A stretch of 64,000 bases of DNA from Streptomyces pyxinicus. GTDB lineage: Bacteria; Actinomycetota; Actinomycetes; Streptomycetales; Streptomycetaceae. Each line of letters starts with the position of its first letter. The first letter of the stretch is position 1. This document shows, one piece after another, positions 63,824 through 64,000 of the stretch. Position numbers and translations under genes: made by a program. The stretch is from contig NZ_JANUGP010000009.1 in NCBI RefSeq assembly GCF_024753135.1, positions 62,001 to 126,000 of the forward strand, given 5' to 3'. Under the pieces are notes generated by a model. It had not been told where the DNA came from. It did no database searches and saw only the letters and a program-made list of their open reading frames with translations.

Positions 63824-64000
63824 ATGGACATGAGCACGACAATTGAGGCGGCACCAGCCAACCGGAGCTGGATAAACAAGCAATTCCGCAGTGACGTTCC
63901 TCCTGCCAAGCGAGCCCTGGCCGTCGCCCTGCAGGAGGTATGTCGCCACATCACTCCGGATAAATCATCAAGAAACCGGATCACTCAGGCGACGGCGGCT
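63824..64000 (+). CDS. N-terminus of a probable helix-turn-helix regulator, cut by window
   Basis: At least 59 residues, open to the right edge. It starts with ATG 63824 (or ATG 63830) after GGGGG. The visible part (ANRSWINKQFRSDVPPAKRA; LAVALQEVCRHITPDKSSRN; RITQATAA) looks like the start of an actinobacterial XRE-type regulator. It is divergent from the defence operon and could control it. The family cannot be proved without the rest. Confidence 0.45.
   Translation, partial: MDMSTTIEAAPANRSWINKQFRSDVPPAKRALAVALQEVCRHITPDKSSRNRITQATAA

Noticed and set aside
63595-63984. Minus-strand frame of 129 codons at the right edge
   Set aside because: It runs opposite the partial regulator and the promoter gap, lacks a ribosome-binding site and reads as random sequence.

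Overview
The window is high-GC actinomycete chromosome, almost certainly Streptomyces. Third codon positions are nearly all G or C, GTG starts and four-base start/stop overlaps are common, and the genes include mycothiol amidase (mca), a XRE-DUF5753/DUF397 pair, a DasR-type chitinase promoter, a Tad pilus locus and GTP-type PEP carboxykinase. From memory, and not checked here, the order chitinase - pckG - mca - greA - threonine dehydratase - cystathionine gamma-synthase matches the S. coelicolor chromosomal core, so most of the window looks vertically inherited, with accessory insertions.

Layout. (1) 1-8843, all minus strand: a Tad (type IVc) pilus assembly operon (zinc-ribbon protein, CpaB, CpaE/TadZ, two TadE-like pseudopilins, CpaF/TadA, TadB, TadC) running into a two-component pair (histidine kinase and a response regulator cut by the window edge). 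(2) 8844-10947: a secreted GH18 chitinase behind two DasR-like operators. (3) 11042-17925: a polymorphic-toxin locus with an SseB-like protein, a small unknown protein, a 1561-residue WXG-RHS toxin with a low-GC C-terminal cassette, a 4-bp-overlapping S1/OB-fold candidate immunity protein, and a 5'-eroded DUF1266 gene. (4) 17945-21178: Rpn/PD-(D/E)XK protein, RsbW-like ATPase, XRE-DUF5753 regulator with DUF397 partner, and an acidic-repeat protein. (5) 21252-28484: a D-amino-acid or sugar-acid catabolic island (GntP permease, RidA, IclR regulator and PfkB kinase facing a D-serine-deaminase-like PLP enzyme and an N-acyl-D-amino-acid deacylase). (6) 28502-46871: housekeeping and mixed genes: secreted trypsin-like protease, TetR/FAD monooxygenase pair, alaA, pckG, hemolysin III, TetR, Mut7-C, DUF255 thioredoxin-fold protein, a VapBC module flanked by a decayed copy of part of the DUF255 gene, a STAND/TPR protein, mca, DUF4307, greA. 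(7) 46986-57638: DrrAB-like ABC exporter, threonine dehydratase, MarR, sigma-region-4-like protein, metB, the permease/TIGR03943 pair and a SEC-C protein.

(8) 57732-64000 is the most unusual part. A lower-GC island carries a minus-strand operon of a winged-helix/zinc-finger protein, a ParB-like protein, an SNF2-type helicase and a C5-cytosine methyltransferase. It meets a Vsr mismatch endonuclease tail to tail with a 69-bp coding overlap. A divergent putative regulator runs off the right edge. I read this as a candidate restriction/anti-phage system of unfamiliar composition. The methyltransferase would mark host DNA, Vsr would repair deaminated 5mC, and the ParB-like, SNF2 and zinc-finger proteins would form the sensing or effector part. 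That role is inference.
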